From NCBI GenBank assembly GCA_945903265.1, contig CAMDNQ010000002.1, positions 186,001 to 250,000 on the forward strand: a stretch of DNA of 64,000 bases. Direction: 5' to 3'. The stretch is from Candidatus Sulfopaludibacter sp. SbA3. Its GTDB lineage: Bacteria; Acidobacteriota; Vicinamibacteria; Vicinamibacterales; UBA2999. Below the pieces are notes generated by a model. That model was not told the origin of the DNA, made no database searches, and was given only the letters and a program-made list of their open reading frames with translations. Below, in pieces: positions 50,685-59,415 of the stretch. Positions within the stretch are counted from its first letter, which is position 1. The number at the start of each line of letters is the position of its first letter. The translations under genes and the position numbers were made by a program.

Positions 50685-50691
50685 GCCTAAC
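50685..50691 (-). other. Integron core site (GTTAGGC), 5' boundary of cassette array
   Basis: Minus-strand GTTAGGC fits GTTRRRY exactly and lies 22 bases before the TIR start, where the first cassette would begin. A partner TGTTAAC at 50784-50778 could make a degenerate 100-base site. No integrase or attI is visible beyond it. Confidence 0.4.
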
Positions 50692-50852
50692 TATTCTTGG
50701 AGTAGACCGTTGCTCCCACGCAGCTGACGCCGACCTCGTTCGCACACGCTGATCTCCAATCTTCGAGCGGGCAGGATGTTAACACGCACGGTGCCCGAAT
50801 TCGGGGGTGGTTGGCCGCAGGAATCGCCGTCCTGGGCGCTGGGAGTTGTCGG

Positions 50853-50858
50853 TAGAAT
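50853..50858 (+). promoter_or_regulatory. -10 element (TAGAAT) for leaderless fadD-like transcript
   Basis: TAGAAT six bases before GTG 50865, the same spacing as at 450-455. Confidence 0.45.
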
Positions 50859-50864
50859 GTGCGC

Positions 50865-52565
50865 GTGCATCCATGGCTCGCGCACTACGACGACGACGTC
50901 GCGCCAAGTGTCGCGCCGTATCCCGATAAGACCCTCCTCGACTACCTTTCCGAGCTCGCCCGCGACCATGGCGACAAGCCGGCGCTGCTTTTCAAGGGAA
51001 CGGCGACGTCCTATCGAATGCTGGAGGACCAGAGCACGGCGTGCGCTGCGGCGCTGGCCGATCTCGGCGTCAGGCCGGGCGACCGGGTGGCGCTGCTCCT
51101 GCCGAACTGTCCCCAGTTCTTCGTCGCGGAATTCGGCGCATGGAAGGCCGGCGCGGTGGTGGTCCCGGTCAATCCGATCTATTCGGAGCGCGAGCTGGAG
51201 GCGGCGCTGATCGCCACGGGAGCCACGATGGTCGTGGCGCTGACGCCGTTCTATCAGCGGCTCAAGAACATTCAGGCGCGCACATCGGTCCGCCGCGTCA
51301 TCGCGACGTCCATCAAGGAGTATCTGCCGCCGGTCCTGCGGGTCTTGTTCACCCTCTTCAAGGAAAAGAAGGACGGGCACCGGATCGCGATCCAGTCCCA
51401 CGATCGCTGGCTGCAGTCCCTGCTGTCGGCGCATGCCGGGTCGCCGCGTCCCGACGTCACAGTCCGGCCCGATGACAGAGCCGTGATTCTCTCGAGCGGG
51501 GGGACGACGGGGACTCCCAAAGGCGTCGTCGGTCTCCATCGTCACTACGTCGCGGCGGGCCTGCAGATCCACGCCTGGATGAAATCCGCACTGCGTCCGT
51601 GGATTGACCCGATCATGTTGCCGCTGCCGATGTTCCATGTCTATGCGAACGTGGGCGTGCAGCCGCTGGCATTCGTCGCGGGCGCGCCGCTGTCGCTCGT
51701 GCCGAATCCCCGCGACATCGGAGATTTGCTGAAGACGATCAAGCAGGTGAAGCCCGCGTTCTTCAACGGTATCCCGACGTTGTACACCGCCATCCTGAAC
51801 CATCCGGATGTGCGCGCCGGCAAGGTCGACCTCAGCTCGATCAAGTTGTGCATCTCCGGTGCCGCAGCGCTGATGGCCGACACGAAACGCCGGTTCGAGG
51901 AGGCGACGGGCGCCAGGATTGTCGAGGGGTATTCGCTGACCGAGGGGATGATGGCGTGCTGCATCAATCCCGTAAAAGGGACCAACAAGATTGGGTCCAT
52001 CGGCCTGCCGCTGCCAGACGTGGAAGTCCGGATCGTCGAGGCGGAAAAGGGCGACCGCGATATGGGGCCAGGCGAAGTCGGCGAATTGATTCTCCGGGCG
52101 CCGCAGCACCTGTCGGAGTACTGGAACAATCCTGACGAAACCGCCGACACGCTGCGCGTCCACGGGTCTGGGGCGCCGTGGGTCCACACGGGCGACCTCG
52201 CGTACATGGACGACGAGGGCTACGTCTTTCTCGTCGATCGCAAGAAGGACATGCTGAAGACCAGCGGCTTCCAGGTGTGGCCGCGCGAGATTGAGGAAGT
52301 GCTCGCGTCGCACCCGGCCGTGCAGGAAGTGAGCGTCGCCGGGATCCCCGACGCGCTGAAGGGCGAAGTGCCGAAGGCGTGGGTCGTGCTGAAAGCGGAC
52401 GCCGCTGCCACCGATGAGGAATTGCGCGCCTTCTGCCGGGAACGTCTCGCTCCCTATAAGGTGCCGGCGGCTGTCGAGTTCAGGAAGGATCTTCCGAAGA
52501 CGCTGGTGGGCAAGGTCCTGCGCCGGGTTCTTGTGGAAGAAACGAAGGCGAACAAAGCGACCTGA
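50865..52565 (+). CDS. Long-chain fatty-acid-CoA ligase
   Basis: A 566-residue adenylate-forming enzyme. The P-loop is ILSSGGTTGTPKGVVGLH, followed by GYSLTEG, WVHTGDLAYMDDEGYVF and the DMLKTSGFQVWPREIEEVL hinge; PKTLVGKVLRR holds the catalytic lysine. Its length and the IKEYLPPVLRVLF insert match FadD-like long-chain ligases. It is not closely like the ligase at 3562-5133. GTG 50865 is preferred over GTG 50859, which would overlap the presumed transcription start. Confidence 0.88.
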   Translation: MHPWLAHYDDDVAPSVAPYPDKTLLDYLSELARDHGDKPALLFKGTATSYRMLEDQSTACAAALADLGVRPGDRVALLLPNCPQFFVAEFGAWKAGAVVVPVNPIYSERELEAALIATGATMVVALTPFYQRLKNIQARTSVRRVIATSIKEYLPPVLRVLFTLFKEKKDGHRIAIQSHDRWLQSLLSAHAGSPRPDVTVRPDDRAVILSSGGTTGTPKGVVGLHRHYVAAGLQIHAWMKSALRPWIDPIMLPLPMFHVYANVGVQPLAFVAGAPLSLVPNPRDIGDLLKTIKQVKPAFFNGIPTLYTAILNHPDVRAGKVDLSSIKLCISGAAALMADTKRRFEEATGARIVEGYSLTEGMMACCINPVKGTNKIGSIGLPLPDVEVRIVEAEKGDRDMGPGEVGELILRAPQHLSEYWNNPDETADTLRVHGSGAPWVHTGDLAYMDDEGYVFLVDRKKDMLKTSGFQVWPREIEEVLASHPAVQEVSVAGIPDALKGEVPKAWVVLKADAAATDEELRAFCRERLAPYKVPAAVEFRKDLPKTLVGKVLRRVLVEETKANKAT

Positions 52566-52566
52566 T

Positions 52567-53346
52567 CTAGCTGCGGCCCACAGGCCTGACGTCGATGCCG
52601 GCGGCGTCGAGCGCCGACCTGAGTTGCGCCGCCAGCTCCGCCGCCCCAGGCGTATCGCCATGGACGCAGAGTGTGTCGATCCGGATGGCGATCGGACTGC
52701 CGTCCACCGCGTCGACGATACCGTCGCGAACCATGCGCACGGCCCTGGTCACCACATCGTCCGGATCGACAATCACGGCGCCGGGCTGCTGTCGTGAGAC
52801 CAGGGAGCCGCCAGGCTCGTAGGCACGGTCGGCAAACCCCTCGCACGCGGTGCGAAGCCCGGCCCGCGTACCCGCCGCAATCAGCTCCGAACCCGGCAAC
52901 CCGAACAGAATCAGCGAGCGGTCGATCACCGCGGTTGCCCGCGCAATCGCATCCGACAGCGCGGCGTCGCGAGCCGCCATGTGGAAGAGCGCGCCGTGCG
53001 GCTTGACATGCTGGAGCCGGACGCCCTGCGCCGCGGCAATCGCGGCCAGCGCGCCGACCTGGTAGGCGACGAAGTCTTCCACGTCGGCGGGGGCCACCTG
53101 AAGCTCGCGCCGGCCGAATCCTTCGAGATCCGGAAACCCGGGATGCGCGCCGACAGCCACGCCATGAGCCGCGGCCAGAGCCACGGTGTCCCGCATGACG
53201 CCCGGGTCTCCCGCGTGGAACCCGCAGGCGACGTTGGCGGACGTGATGTGCCGCATCAGCTCTGACTCGTGCGCCAGCGCACCGTCGTGTGCGGCGTCAC
53301 GACGGCGCTCGCCGACGTCAGCGTTCAGATCGAGGCGCACTGCCAC
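52567..53346 (-). CDS. pxpA: 5-oxoprolinase subunit A (LamB/YcsF)
   Basis: A 259-residue subunit of the ATP-dependent 5-oxoprolinase. Motifs: LDLNADVGE, SANVACGFHAGDPGVM, GAHPGFPDLEGFGRR, VKPHGALFH, DTLCVHGDTPGA. It needs PxpB and PxpC for activity; they are not in the window, so it is either orphan or assisted from elsewhere. GTG 53346; a second GTG at 53340 is possible. TGCCACCA occurs as a direct repeat at 53341 and 53371, just at and beyond the start. Confidence 0.87.
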   Translation of the reverse strand: MAVRLDLNADVGERRRDAAHDGALAHESELMRHITSANVACGFHAGDPGVMRDTVALAAAHGVAVGAHPGFPDLEGFGRRELQVAPADVEDFVAYQVGALAAIAAAQGVRLQHVKPHGALFHMAARDAALSDAIARATAVIDRSLILFGLPGSELIAAGTRAGLRTACEGFADRAYEPGGSLVSRQQPGAVIVDPDDVVTRAVRMVRDGIVDAVDGSPIAIRIDTLCVHGDTPGAAELAAQLRSALDAAGIDVRPVGRS

Positions 53347-53357
53347 CAGTCATACAC

Positions 53358-53370
53358 GGAATGTAATTCC
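53358..53370. promoter_or_regulatory. Palindrome upstream of pxpA
   Basis: GGAATGTAATTCC is a perfect 5+3+5 palindrome 12 bases before the pxpA start. It may be an operator for pxpA or for the plus-strand RNA beyond it. Confidence 0.3.
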
Positions 53371-53410
53371 TGCCACCAAAGCTGCAACCTCGGCCGTAAG
53401 TGAATGGCAG

Positions 53411-53554
53411 TTTTTATGGGCTTTTCTTGCGGCACAGCCGTTGCCCTACGAAGGGGCGTCGGTCTGAGGTTTACGGCGAATTGCCGTAAACGCTGGGGGG
53501 AGCCAGGCCGGCATAACAGGACGGGACGCTTCGGCGTCCCATCCTGTTTTTTTT
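53411..53554 (+). ncRNA. Candidate structured non-coding RNA
   Basis: Between pxpA and the DGQHR gene a plus-strand segment has consecutive hairpins: CGGCACAGCCG, GCCCTACGAAGGGGC, GTTTACGGC/GCCGTAAAC (53471-53489, perfect nine pairs) and a terminator. It contains no plausible reading frame. The ordered hairpins ending in a strong terminator suggest a small RNA; the start point is not defined. I do not recognise it as tmRNA, SRP RNA, 6S RNA or a named riboswitch. Confidence 0.35.
53516..53554 (+). terminator. Strong intrinsic terminator with TTCG loop
   Basis: ACAGGA-c-GGGACGC, loop TTCG, GCGTCCC-a-TCCTGT, then at least seven T (53548-53554). Fourteen base positions pair with one internal mismatch. 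It points along the plus strand although both neighbours are on the minus strand, so it must end another transcript. It could also buffer the end of the DGQHR gene. Confidence 0.8.
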
Positions 53555-54683
53555 ATACCCCGGCGCCTTCCGGATATTCCAACGCCAGCTTGAGTTCGCG
53601 CGCCAGCGTATCGACGGTGGTGCCGCTGCGCTTCCACGCGCCCTCGGACTCGAAGCGCTGATCGCCGATCCGGCGGCCCCACGGCGCGATGACACGGCCG
53701 ATGGCGCGGAAGTCGCTCCGATCGGCGTGCTCCTGATCGAGCCGGCGGACGACGTCGGGTGCAACCCGGATGAATGCCCGCAGGGCGGTCGCCGACCTGA
53801 TGCTGTACTTGCGGCCGTTCCACGCGGCGCCAAAGACCACCGCCACCTGCTTGAAGTAGTTCACGTAGAACTTCTTCCCGTCCTCGCGGAAGTCCGCAGT
53901 CTTGCGGGCGCCGCCGAACGCTTCGGCCGCAAAGAGCTTCTTGAGCTCCTGCGCCAGCGGCGCCTGCGCGACGCGGCCGTGGCCGACGCCCAGCAGCTTG
54001 ATTTCTCCGTACAGCGGAGAATCCTCCCGGTCGTTCAGCGCCCGGACGATGTCGTGGGCGGCGGCCAGCGACTCGTCGCGATAGAGCTGACGGCCAGAGA
54101 GGGTGACGAGATGCGACGAATTCAACCGCGTGTGCTTCGCGTTGATCGTCACGAACATCTGGACGATGTGGTCCTCGGGCAGCCGGTCGAAGATGATGGC
54201 CGGCACCGAGAAGTCCTGGTCGCGGATGTTCTCGATATCCGCATGGAGGGCGAGCAACCGGTGCTGTCCGTCGATCGCCCGGAGGATCCCCTCGCGCTCG
54301 GGCACCTTCAGGCGGCCGACGACCGCGCCCGACTCGACCGGCTCGAACGACAGCTTCTCATCACACGAGATGATGACCGCGCCCGGGATCGACGGCAGGT
54401 CGCGCGCCTGGCGGCACTGCTCGTAATACTGGACGAGTTCGTCAATCTTTCGCCTGATGATCTGGCGCTGGTAGGCCTTCTCGCTCGAGGCGATACGGCG
54501 CTCCAGCAGGTCCCAGTTGACCTTCGACGGGGTCTTTTTCTTGCCGCCGCGGACCGGCTGGCCCGACTCGCCGTAGCTCAGGACCTCGAAGCGAACGAGC
54601 TTGTCGATGTCGCTGGCAGTCAACGAAGCTTGGTAAAACTGCACACCAAACTGCTGCATTCGTATGGCAGCCACGCTTATCAT
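53553..54683 (-). CDS. DGQHR-domain protein (DndB-like)
   Basis: A 376-residue protein with the DGQHR motif at 138-142 (ILRAIDGQHRLLAL) and FVTINAKHTRLNSS, the signature shared by DndB/DpdB and related DNA-modification-system proteins. Residues 40-80 are basic with RGGKKKTPSK. The other dnd or dpd genes are absent, so it is a stand-alone copy; regulation of a modification or stress locus is possible. ATG 54683 with GAGAGGA upstream; ATG 54659 is an alternative. Confidence 0.72.
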   Translation of the reverse strand: MISVAAIRMQQFGVQFYQASLTASDIDKLVRFEVLSYGESGQPVRGGKKKTPSKVNWDLLERRIASSEKAYQRQIIRRKIDELVQYYEQCRQARDLPSIPGAVIISCDEKLSFEPVESGAVVGRLKVPEREGILRAIDGQHRLLALHADIENIRDQDFSVPAIIFDRLPEDHIVQMFVTINAKHTRLNSSHLVTLSGRQLYRDESLAAAHDIVRALNDREDSPLYGEIKLLGVGHGRVAQAPLAQELKKLFAAEAFGGARKTADFREDGKKFYVNYFKQVAVVFGAAWNGRKYSIRSATALRAFIRVAPDVVRRLDQEHADRSDFRAIGRVIAPWGRRIGDQRFESEGAWKRSGTTVDTLARELKLALEYPEGAGV

Positions 54684-54842
54684 GTGAAGTCCTCTCCGGC
54701 GCCTTTCTCGCGATACAGGGAAGAGGCGAATTGTATCGGCCTGCGGAGCAGTTGCTCAACCCGTTTTTCGGTTTTTTTTCGAAGCCGCGCAGGGTGCTGG
54801 GCTGGACTGCGACTGTATCTATCACGGGAACAAGGAGTTAGC

Positions 54843-57059
54843 ATGGTTCGTGTCGGCGCGGCGGTTTGCATCATATCAGGGTCGATGGCTGTGGCGGTCC
54901 CCTCATTCGCCCAGCAACCCTCCCTGGACTACTCGACGGCACATCTCGAGCGCCGTCTGAACGCGGTGCGGGCCACCGGTCCAATCACGCTCGACGGCGC
55001 CCTGGACGAGGCGGCCTGGAGCGGGGCCCCGCTGGCCACCAACTTCATTCAGAACGACCCCCGCGAAGGCGCACCCGCCACTTTTGACACCGAAGTGCGC
55101 GTGCTCTACGACGACGACGCGCTGTATTTTGGCGTGTTTGCGAAGGATGCCGAGCCGGGCCAGCTGATCGTCAACGACCTGAAAAAGGACTACAACACGG
55201 GCGGCAGCGACGGCTTCACCGTCATCCTCGACACCTTCCACGACGGACGCAACGGGTATCAGTTCGCCACCAATCCCGCCGGAGCGAAGTGGGACGCGCA
55301 GATGGCGAACGAAGGGCGCGAGAACAACGCGAACTGGGACGGTATCTGGGATGTCGCGACGAGGATCGCGGAGCTCGGCTGGTATGCCGAGATACGCATC
55401 CCATTCCGTACCCTCAAGTTCACCGGAAGCGATCTTCAGAGCTGGGGCGTGAACTTCGAGCGGAAGCTGCGCCGCATGAACGAGGACAGCTACTGGGCGC
55501 CGCTGCCGCGAATCTATGACTTGCAGCGCGTCTCGATGGCTGGGACGGTCGACGGCTTTCGCGGGCTGCGGCCCGGCATGAACCTCCGGTTCAAGCCGTA
55601 CGCCGCCAGCGCGTCGAGCCAGCTCGCGGGCCGGAAAACGACCGGCGACTTCGACGGCGGCATCGACGTGAAGTACGGCGTCACCTCGGGACTCGTGTGG
55701 GATTTCACCGTCAACACGGACTTTTCTCAGGTCGAAGCGGACGAGCAACAGGTCAACCTCACCCGCTTCAGCCTGTTCTTCCCTGAAAAGCGCGACTTCT
55801 TTCTCGAGAATTCCGGCATCTTCCAGTTCGGAAGCGGCGGCGGTCAGTTTGGCGGCATGGGCGGCATCAATCGATCCGAGATGCAGCTCTTCTTCAGCCG
55901 TCAGATCGGCCTGTCAGAGGACGGGGGCGCGATTCCCATTCTCGGCGGCACGCGCCTCACCGGGCGGCAGGGGGCGTACTCAATCGGCGTGCTGAACATT
56001 CAGCAGCGGGAGCACGACGCGAACCCGGGCGCCAACTTCTCTGCGTTCCGGCTTCGCCGCGACATCCTGGCCAACTCGGACATCGGCGCGGTGCTGCTCA
56101 ACAAGGAAGAAGGCGGTCCGAACTTCAATCGCGTCGCCGGCGTGGACGCGAATTTCCGGTTCGGCTTCCTCACGCTGAACGGCTACGCGGCAAAAACGTT
56201 CTCCCCCGACGCACTCCTCGTGGGCTCCGACGGCAATGACTTCGCGCAGAAGGCGCAGTTCAATTACGCGAGCCGGACCTGGCAGGCCACCTCCTCGTAC
56301 AGCGGCGTCGGCGAGCGCTTTCACGACGAACTCGGTTTCGTCCCGCGCCAGGGCGTCCATAACTACGACGGCCGGTATGGCCGGTATTTCCGCCCGGCGC
56401 GGTTCGCGAAGTGGATGCGGCAGACGCAGCCCCATCTTGAGTTCGACGTGTTCACACGCCAGCATGACAACAGCCTCGAGACGTCGTACATGGGATATCA
56501 CTGGAACGTGAACTTCCAGGACGGCTCGACCGCCGAAGTGGGTGTCAACCCGCAGATCGAAGACATCGAGGAGACGTTCTCCCTGAGTTCGTCACGAGGG
56601 GTGCGGGTGCACCCGGGCCGCTATGAGTTCTCTGAATATTTCGCGTTCTACAACAGCAGCAATGCGCGCACGTTCTCGGTCAACACCCAGTACCGGACCG
56701 GGCCGTTCTATGACGGGTACCGCCGGAATCTCAGTTTCGGACCCTCGATGCGGTTGAACGAGAACCTGAACATGTCGGTCAACCTCTCGCTGAACGACAT
56801 CTCGGTGGCAACCGGGTCCTTCGTCTCGAAGCTGGTAACCACGCGCGTCAACTACAACTTCAACACGAAGATGTTCTTCAATGCGCTGGTCCAGTACAAC
56901 AGCGACAACAGCCAGTGGACGTCGAACCTGCGGTTCAACATCATCCACCGGCCGCTCAGTGATTTCTTCCTGGTTTACAACGAGCGCCGTGACGAGCGGA
57001 CCGGCAATATGTTGAGCCGCGCGGTGATCTCCAAGATGACGTACCTGATGGCGTTCTGA
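54843..57059 (+). CDS. DUF5916 outer-membrane protein, second paralog
   Basis: A 738-residue exported protein of the same family as the one at 1309-3543: VRATGPITLDGALDEAAWSG, GRNGYQFATNPAGAKWDAQ and FSLFFPEKRDFFLENSG match it nearly word for word. Signal peptide: VCIISGSMAVAVPSFAQ. CBM9-like domain about 35-230, then the barrel. AAGGAG is five bases before the ATG. The final 85 bases overlap the convergent DUF1624 gene. A separate regulator or enzyme partner is not visible. Confidence 0.82.
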   Translation: MVRVGAAVCIISGSMAVAVPSFAQQPSLDYSTAHLERRLNAVRATGPITLDGALDEAAWSGAPLATNFIQNDPREGAPATFDTEVRVLYDDDALYFGVFAKDAEPGQLIVNDLKKDYNTGGSDGFTVILDTFHDGRNGYQFATNPAGAKWDAQMANEGRENNANWDGIWDVATRIAELGWYAEIRIPFRTLKFTGSDLQSWGVNFERKLRRMNEDSYWAPLPRIYDLQRVSMAGTVDGFRGLRPGMNLRFKPYAASASSQLAGRKTTGDFDGGIDVKYGVTSGLVWDFTVNTDFSQVEADEQQVNLTRFSLFFPEKRDFFLENSGIFQFGSGGGQFGGMGGINRSEMQLFFSRQIGLSEDGGAIPILGGTRLTGRQGAYSIGVLNIQQREHDANPGANFSAFRLRRDILANSDIGAVLLNKEEGGPNFNRVAGVDANFRFGFLTLNGYAAKTFSPDALLVGSDGNDFAQKAQFNYASRTWQATSSYSGVGERFHDELGFVPRQGVHNYDGRYGRYFRPARFAKWMRQTQPHLEFDVFTRQHDNSLETSYMGYHWNVNFQDGSTAEVGVNPQIEDIEETFSLSSSRGVRVHPGRYEFSEYFAFYNSSNARTFSVNTQYRTGPFYDGYRRNLSFGPSMRLNENLNMSVNLSLNDISVATGSFVSKLVTTRVNYNFNTKMFFNALVQYNSDNSQWTSNLRFNIIHRPLSDFFLVYNERRDERTGNMLSRAVISKMTYLMAF

Positions 57060-58099
57060 AGCGGATCGCGCAGCCTGACGAGCGCGAACATCAGCAGCGT
57101 AAAGGCGATGAACGCCGGATAGGACCACTCGAGCGGCAACCGATCGTGCAGCGGCGTCGTCAGTACGCCGTAGACGATCTCGACGTGAATCCAGTAGACG
57201 AACAGGGATGCGCGGCCGAATTCGCGCATCCGCTCCCACTCCCACCGGATGCTCAGGGCATACGCAAGCGGCACCAGCGCGATCACCAACCCGAGCCGAA
57301 CGAAAAAAAACGTTGGTGAGCTGGTCCAGAAGTTCGTCTGGTCGTAGAGGGGCGGGAGGAACGAGGCCGCATACCCGCCCACCGCCATCGCAATCCCGGC
57401 GATGGCGAGACCGATGTTCGCCCACCGTTCACCGGTCGTGTGCCGGGCCTGTTCCAGCACGACGCCGCAGGCAGCCCCCGCGAGCAGAAAGCCAGCCCAC
57501 GGCAGCAGCGTGAAGGCGGTCGTTCCGATCGCCGGAATCAGGTACCACTCCAGCGGATCAGGAAGCGCGCGGACCACCTCCGCGGCCCGCACGAGCGGCG
57601 TCACCATGGCGCACACCGCAGCCCCGCCGGCAAAGAGGGCGAAGCGTATGCGGGCACTGCGCCCGAGCGACCACCCGAGCGCCCACAGGACGGCGGCCGC
57701 CACCATCGACAGCCCCATGACGTTCAGGATGTCGACCTTGAGCAGCCTCACCATCGGCGGCCCGCCGCTGATCATCCACGACTGCAGCCGAAACAGGAAC
57801 GCGAGGCCGAAGATCTGCCAGCCGCGGCGCCGGGCCAGCGCCGCGACGTCGGCCAGTGTGCGTCCCTTCTCGAGCCGCGCGCCCGCCGCGAGCACGAGCG
57901 CGACGCCGGCGAGGAACAGGAACAGCGGCGCGCCGGCGACGCCGCCGACAAAGTGGATCCAGTGGTACGGCGTCTGCGCCTTGTCCATCGGCAGCGTCCA
58001 GGAATCCAGCGTGTGGCCCTGGATCATGACGATGACGCCGACGCCCCGCAGCCAGTCGAGATACGCCTTGCGGCTCGTGGCCCCGGTAGTCGGTGCCAT
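56975..58099 (-). CDS. DUF1624/HGSNAT-type membrane protein
   Basis: A 374-residue integral membrane protein with about ten helices. The opening RKAYLDWLRGVGVIVMIQGH, with a conserved histidine, is that of the heparan-alpha-glucosaminide N-acetyltransferase catalytic family (DUF1624), which may acetylate sugars across the membrane. Substrate unknown. The ATG overlaps the OsmC stop (TGATG). It overlaps the DUF5916 gene at the 3' end by 85 bases, so the last residues may be unimportant. Confidence 0.75.
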   Translation of the reverse strand: MAPTTGATSRKAYLDWLRGVGVIVMIQGHTLDSWTLPMDKAQTPYHWIHFVGGVAGAPLFLFLAGVALVLAAGARLEKGRTLADVAALARRRGWQIFGLAFLFRLQSWMISGGPPMVRLLKVDILNVMGLSMVAAAVLWALGWSLGRSARIRFALFAGGAAVCAMVTPLVRAAEVVRALPDPLEWYLIPAIGTTAFTLLPWAGFLLAGAACGVVLEQARHTTGERWANIGLAIAGIAMAVGGYAASFLPPLYDQTNFWTSSPTFFFVRLGLVIALVPLAYALSIRWEWERMREFGRASLFVYWIHVEIVYGVLTTPLHDRLPLEWSYPAFIAFTLLMFALVRLRDPLQNAIRYVILEITARLNILPVRSSRRSL

Positions 58100-58512
58100 C
58101 ACGGATGGATATCGAACGTGGTGATGAAGTCGATGTCGCGCCGCATCGAATGCCACACCGAGCAATAGGTCTGCCTCGACAGGGCGATCGCGCGTTCGAC
58201 GGCAGCCGGGGGAACGGCGCCGGTGATGTGGAAGTGCAGGGTGATGCGCAGAAAGCGCCGCGGGGGCTCGGCCGCCCGCTCGCCGGTGAACGTCGCGCGG
58301 AAGGCGGTGAGTCCCTGGCGGCCCTTCTGGAGGATCGCCACGACGTCGGCTGCCATGCACCCCGCAACGCCATATGCCGCCAGCTGCATTGGCGACGGCC
58401 CGGCGGCGCCGTCCCCGTCGATGACGAGCGCGCTGGGTCCGCTGGTGGCCCCGAAGCTCAGGCCGCCGGACCAGAGCAGTTCGGCGGTCAGCGGAGGCTT
58501 GGGATCAGCCAG
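58099..58512 (-). CDS. OsmC/Ohr-family peroxiredoxin-like protein (CTG start)
   Basis: A 137-residue redox protein. The two cysteines are in AYGVAGCMAADVVAIL and SRQTYCSVWHSM. The N-terminal beta sheet (LTAELLWSGGLSFGATSGPS, then ALVIDGDG) lies upstream of the first ATG (58389), so a start must be earlier. An in-frame stop occurs right before, and the only plausible initiator is CTG 58512, seven bases after AGGAAGG. It therefore probably starts at CTG. Hydroperoxide detoxification is the family role. Twelve bases after FTR1. Confidence 0.75.
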   Translation of the reverse strand: MADPKPPLTAELLWSGGLSFGATSGPSALVIDGDGAAGPSPMQLAAYGVAGCMAADVVAILQKGRQGLTAFRATFTGERAAEPPRRFLRITLHFHITGAVPPAAVERAIALSRQTYCSVWHSMRRDIDFITTFDIHP

Positions 58513-58524
58513 CGGCGTGCCTTC

Positions 58525-59310
58525 CTAACGCGCGGCAGTCTGCTGCACGGGGCCGCCCTTCTTGCCGCCGAACAGTCCGGCGAACAGAAGCCATGCAAGT
58601 GGCAGGGCGACGAGCAGATACGTCAGGTACTGGCCGTAGATGCCTTCAGGCCCGTACGGTTCGGTCGCCCAGTGCCACCGCTCGGCAAAGTCCGGCGGAA
58701 AGACGCTCGCTTCGGTGAGCTCGTGGAAGCCGTAGATCAACAGCTGCACGACGAAGACAGCGAGGAACACCGCCGTCACCTGGAAGAAGAGCCCGAGGTT
58801 CACGCGATGCCCGTAGCGGGACCAGAGCGCCGCGACGACGGCCGCGCAGATCGTGCCGGCCACCGCTCCACCGACCATACTCGCGGCACCGCTCTGGGAG
58901 AGCAGCGCATTCATCAGCAGGACGGTCTCCATGCCTTCGCGCGTGATCATGAGCAGCGTAAAGAAGAACACGCCCGCAAATGCCTTGGTCCCGAGTTGCA
59001 TCGCGCTCTCGCCAAGCCGGGTTTCGATCTCGCGCTTGATGTGTTTCGCATGCCGCCACATATGGACGATCAGTGATGCGACGAGCACGGCGGCGGCGAG
59101 CGCCAGGACGCCCTCCCACAGCGCTTGATTTGACGCACGCTGGAACAGGATGCCGGCGATGACGCTGACGATAATCGAGGCGCCAATCCCCCAGTACACC
59201 GCGGGAATCAGTTGATGCCGGCCGGTCTTCCGCAGGTACGCGAGGCTGATGGCAATGATCAGAAAGGCCTCGAGCCCTTCGCGCAGGGTGATGACGAACG
59301 CCTGAAGCAT
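58525..59310 (-). CDS. FTR1-family iron permease
   Basis: A 261-residue membrane protein with seven helices. The iron motifs are LREGLEAFLII near residue 10 and MITREGMETVLLM in the middle (REGLE/REGxE). FTR1 imports Fe(III) made by a ferroxidase; the multicopper oxidase at 23.4 kb is a possible functional partner but is not linked. ATG 59310 has GAGGG seven bases upstream. First gene of an operon with osmC and the DUF1624 gene, downstream of a terminator. Confidence 0.85.
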   Translation of the reverse strand: MLQAFVITLREGLEAFLIIAISLAYLRKTGRHQLIPAVYWGIGASIIVSVIAGILFQRASNQALWEGVLALAAAVLVASLIVHMWRHAKHIKREIETRLGESAMQLGTKAFAGVFFFTLLMITREGMETVLLMNALLSQSGAASMVGGAVAGTICAAVVAALWSRYGHRVNLGLFFQVTAVFLAVFVVQLLIYGFHELTEASVFPPDFAERWHWATEPYGPEGIYGQYLTYLLVALPLAWLLFAGLFGGKKGGPVQQTAAR

Positions 59311-59350
59311 GCTGAAACCCTCGAAATTGAGATTGGTTCGCAAATAATAC

Positions 59351-59388
59351 TAGAAAATAAAAAAGGCCAGGAGACTCGCCTCCTGGCC
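59351..59388 (-). terminator. Intrinsic terminator after the methyltransferase gene
   Basis: GGCCAGGAG (59365-59373), six-base loop, CTCCTGGCC (59380-59388), followed on the minus strand by TTTTTTATTTTC. A classical rho-independent terminator. The A/T-rich run also supplies TATTAT/TAGTAT hexamers that could start FTR1 transcription. Confidence 0.85.
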
Positions 59389-59415
59389 CTCTGTATCGCG
59401 TGAATGCCCGTCGAT

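Noticed and set aside
47035-50691. Prophage or transposon as the origin of the island
   Set aside because: No integrase, transposase, terminal inverted repeats, target duplication or tRNA gene is visible; attC-like sites explain the layout better.
53411-53554. SRP RNA, 6S RNA or tmRNA
   Set aside because: The SRP loop GGTCCGGAAGG, the large open bulge of 6S RNA and a tRNA-like end are all absent.
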